In this document: positions 62,795-64,000 of the stretch, piece by piece
Numbering within the stretch: position 1 is the first letter of the stretch
How the letters are laid out: each line of letters starts with the position of its first letter
NCBI GenBank assembly: GCA_037833965.1
Contig: AP031353.1
Location: 29,886,501-29,950,500 of the forward strand
Source: Marchantia polymorpha subsp. ruderalis
Lineage: Eukaryota > Streptophyta > Marchantiopsida > Marchantiales > Marchantiaceae
Direction of reading: 5' to 3'
DNA: 64,000 bases
Notes under the pieces: generated by a model
The model's database searches: none
Told to the model about the DNA's origin: nothing
What the model saw: only the letters and a program-made list of their open reading frames with translations
Position numbers and translations under genes: made by a program

Positions 62795-64000
62795 GTTGGT
62801 CCAATTTAACATATACTTACTCACTTTGATCATAATTTAAGCAATATCAAGTCTTGTACATACCATCAAATACATGAGGTTGTTCATAGCTTTTTCATAG
62901 AAAATTGATGACATAATTCTACTTCCAATGAAATCAATTGAACATTAAGATGTAAAATGTTCAAAGTTTAATGTCAAAGGAATTCATATTACTTAAAAGT
63001 CTGCCATGTTAAACCTATCAAGCACACGTCGAATGTTATTGTCTTCATTTGATCATTGTACTTTCTTCTTCAAATTCCTATGAACAAAAATTGCCAAAAT
63101 AATCTTGAACAAATCTAAAAATTTCATTTGTGTGTTAAACACAAATTCAAATTGATTCTTGCATTTGTCAATGTTGGATTCACTTTTTAACAAAATGAGC
63201 ATACCATCAACTTAAAATAATGGAATAATGAAAATTCAACTTTTTTATGTATACACATGTATTATATACACTTCATGAAAAAATTTATGTTTTCATGAAT
63301 TCATCAAACCTTGCATTCCACTATCTAATATTTTGCTTCAATTCCTATAAAAATTATAGCAATCTACAATCCAACTTTTTTAAATATTTCTTCTTAGTAC
63401 AAATGATTGTCTCATGTAAATTTATGCCTTCAAAATCAATAAAATAATTTTATAATTAAATCTATCTGATCCATAACAAGACTTAATATTGCAATAAATG
63501 CATAACAATTTAAAATGTAACATATTTTGCTACATGAAAACATATTTGAACAAAATTTACTAATTTTTTGTAAAATGTCTAATCATCAATTTGATTTTGA
63601 AGTTTTTTTTTATTATTGGCTGCATTATACTTCAACTTATAAATTCATTTGCTATTACACAAAAACTGATTTTTTTGGCTTCATTAGCTTTCACTAATGA
63701 TTCATCACCGATTTACTCTAACATTGTATAGTAATATTGCCCTTAAGTTTATTGACATAGGTTTAAATATAACTTTAAAACAAGATTTTTTTACAAGATT
63801 AAAATAATGACATCATTAATCTCAGTTTTCAATATCATGACCTAAAAATGTATAGATTAATTCATACTCGATATCTTATAAAAGCCGAATGAACCTAATT
63901 TGATGATATTCTAGTTATCAATTTTGATTGATTTTTATCGTTTGATGAAGTTACTTACGACTCATCAATAATAACTTACTGCTTCAAATTTTTTTTTATA
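62795..64000 (-). mobile_element. Second copia pol fragment, running off the window
   Basis: From 62800 the sequence aligns with 58358 onward of the neighbouring element: CTTACTCACTTTG versus CTGCTCACTTTAC, CAATATCAAG, then the CTRLDIA codons on the minus strand at about 62848-62870. Later blocks match the RT (FDEFM region at about 63285-63320) and the pre-RT stretch (63820-63970 versus 59430-59560). All frames are broken. The order is colinear and cut by the window edge. Confidence 0.7.

Noticed and set aside
1..64000. tRNA, rRNA, CRISPR or prokaryotic operon content
   Set aside because: No cloverleaf, rRNA core, regular short-spacer array or operon structure was seen; the window is eukaryotic nuclear DNA.

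Overview
This window is nuclear DNA of a land plant. It holds spliced genes with GT-AG introns, a plastid-targeted starch synthase split into 16 coding exons, a receptor-like cytoplasmic kinase of the plant RLCK-VII/PBL type, and a plant-type U-box protein, all set among AT-rich decayed Ty1/copia retrotransposons and small DNA transposons. Moderately GC-rich genes with long GC-rich leaders against very AT-rich repeats would suit a bryophyte such as a liverwort. That is an impression only, and the species cannot be fixed from the sequence.

Layout. 1-4500: an internally deleted copia element on the minus strand (LTR pair about 862-1066 and 3723-3905), then a 385-bp MITE (4110-4494). 5950-8960: a small minus-strand gene with three coding exons (7592-8586) for an unrecognised helical protein. 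10250-12010: another minus-strand copia fragment. 14150-23250: a plus-strand four-exon gene for a membrane, zinc-ribbon, coiled-coil and U-box protein (1071 aa). 25200-34482: a plus-strand gene for soluble starch synthase I (675 aa). 36600-48000: a gene-poor AT-rich block with a MULE-type MITE (36617-37221), a broken Roc-GTPase gene fragment (37326-38276), two more inverted-repeat elements (39921-40257 and a pogo/Emigrant-like one at 41336-41958) and a plus-strand copia relic (44815-47370) carrying a nested LTR. 48230-54138: a plus-strand RLCK-VII kinase gene (417 aa) with a very GC-rich leader. 57190-64000: a copia element with gag, integrase, RT and RNase H in order on the minus strand, abutting a second copia fragment that runs off the window.

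The genes do not form a pathway. Starch synthase acts in plastids on ADP-glucose and glucan. The kinase is of a type that relays immune or developmental receptor signals at the plasma membrane. The U-box protein is a predicted membrane-anchored E3 ligase. No prokaryotic features, CRISPR arrays, rRNAs or tRNAs were seen. The most unusual items are the Roc-GTPase relic whose P-loop is split by an intron, the LTR with four TGACGTGGC boxes, the four-fold 69-bp in-frame duplication inside an RNase H relic, and the set of distinct inverted-repeat elements. Exon limits come from reading splice signals and phase by eye; no transcript evidence was available.
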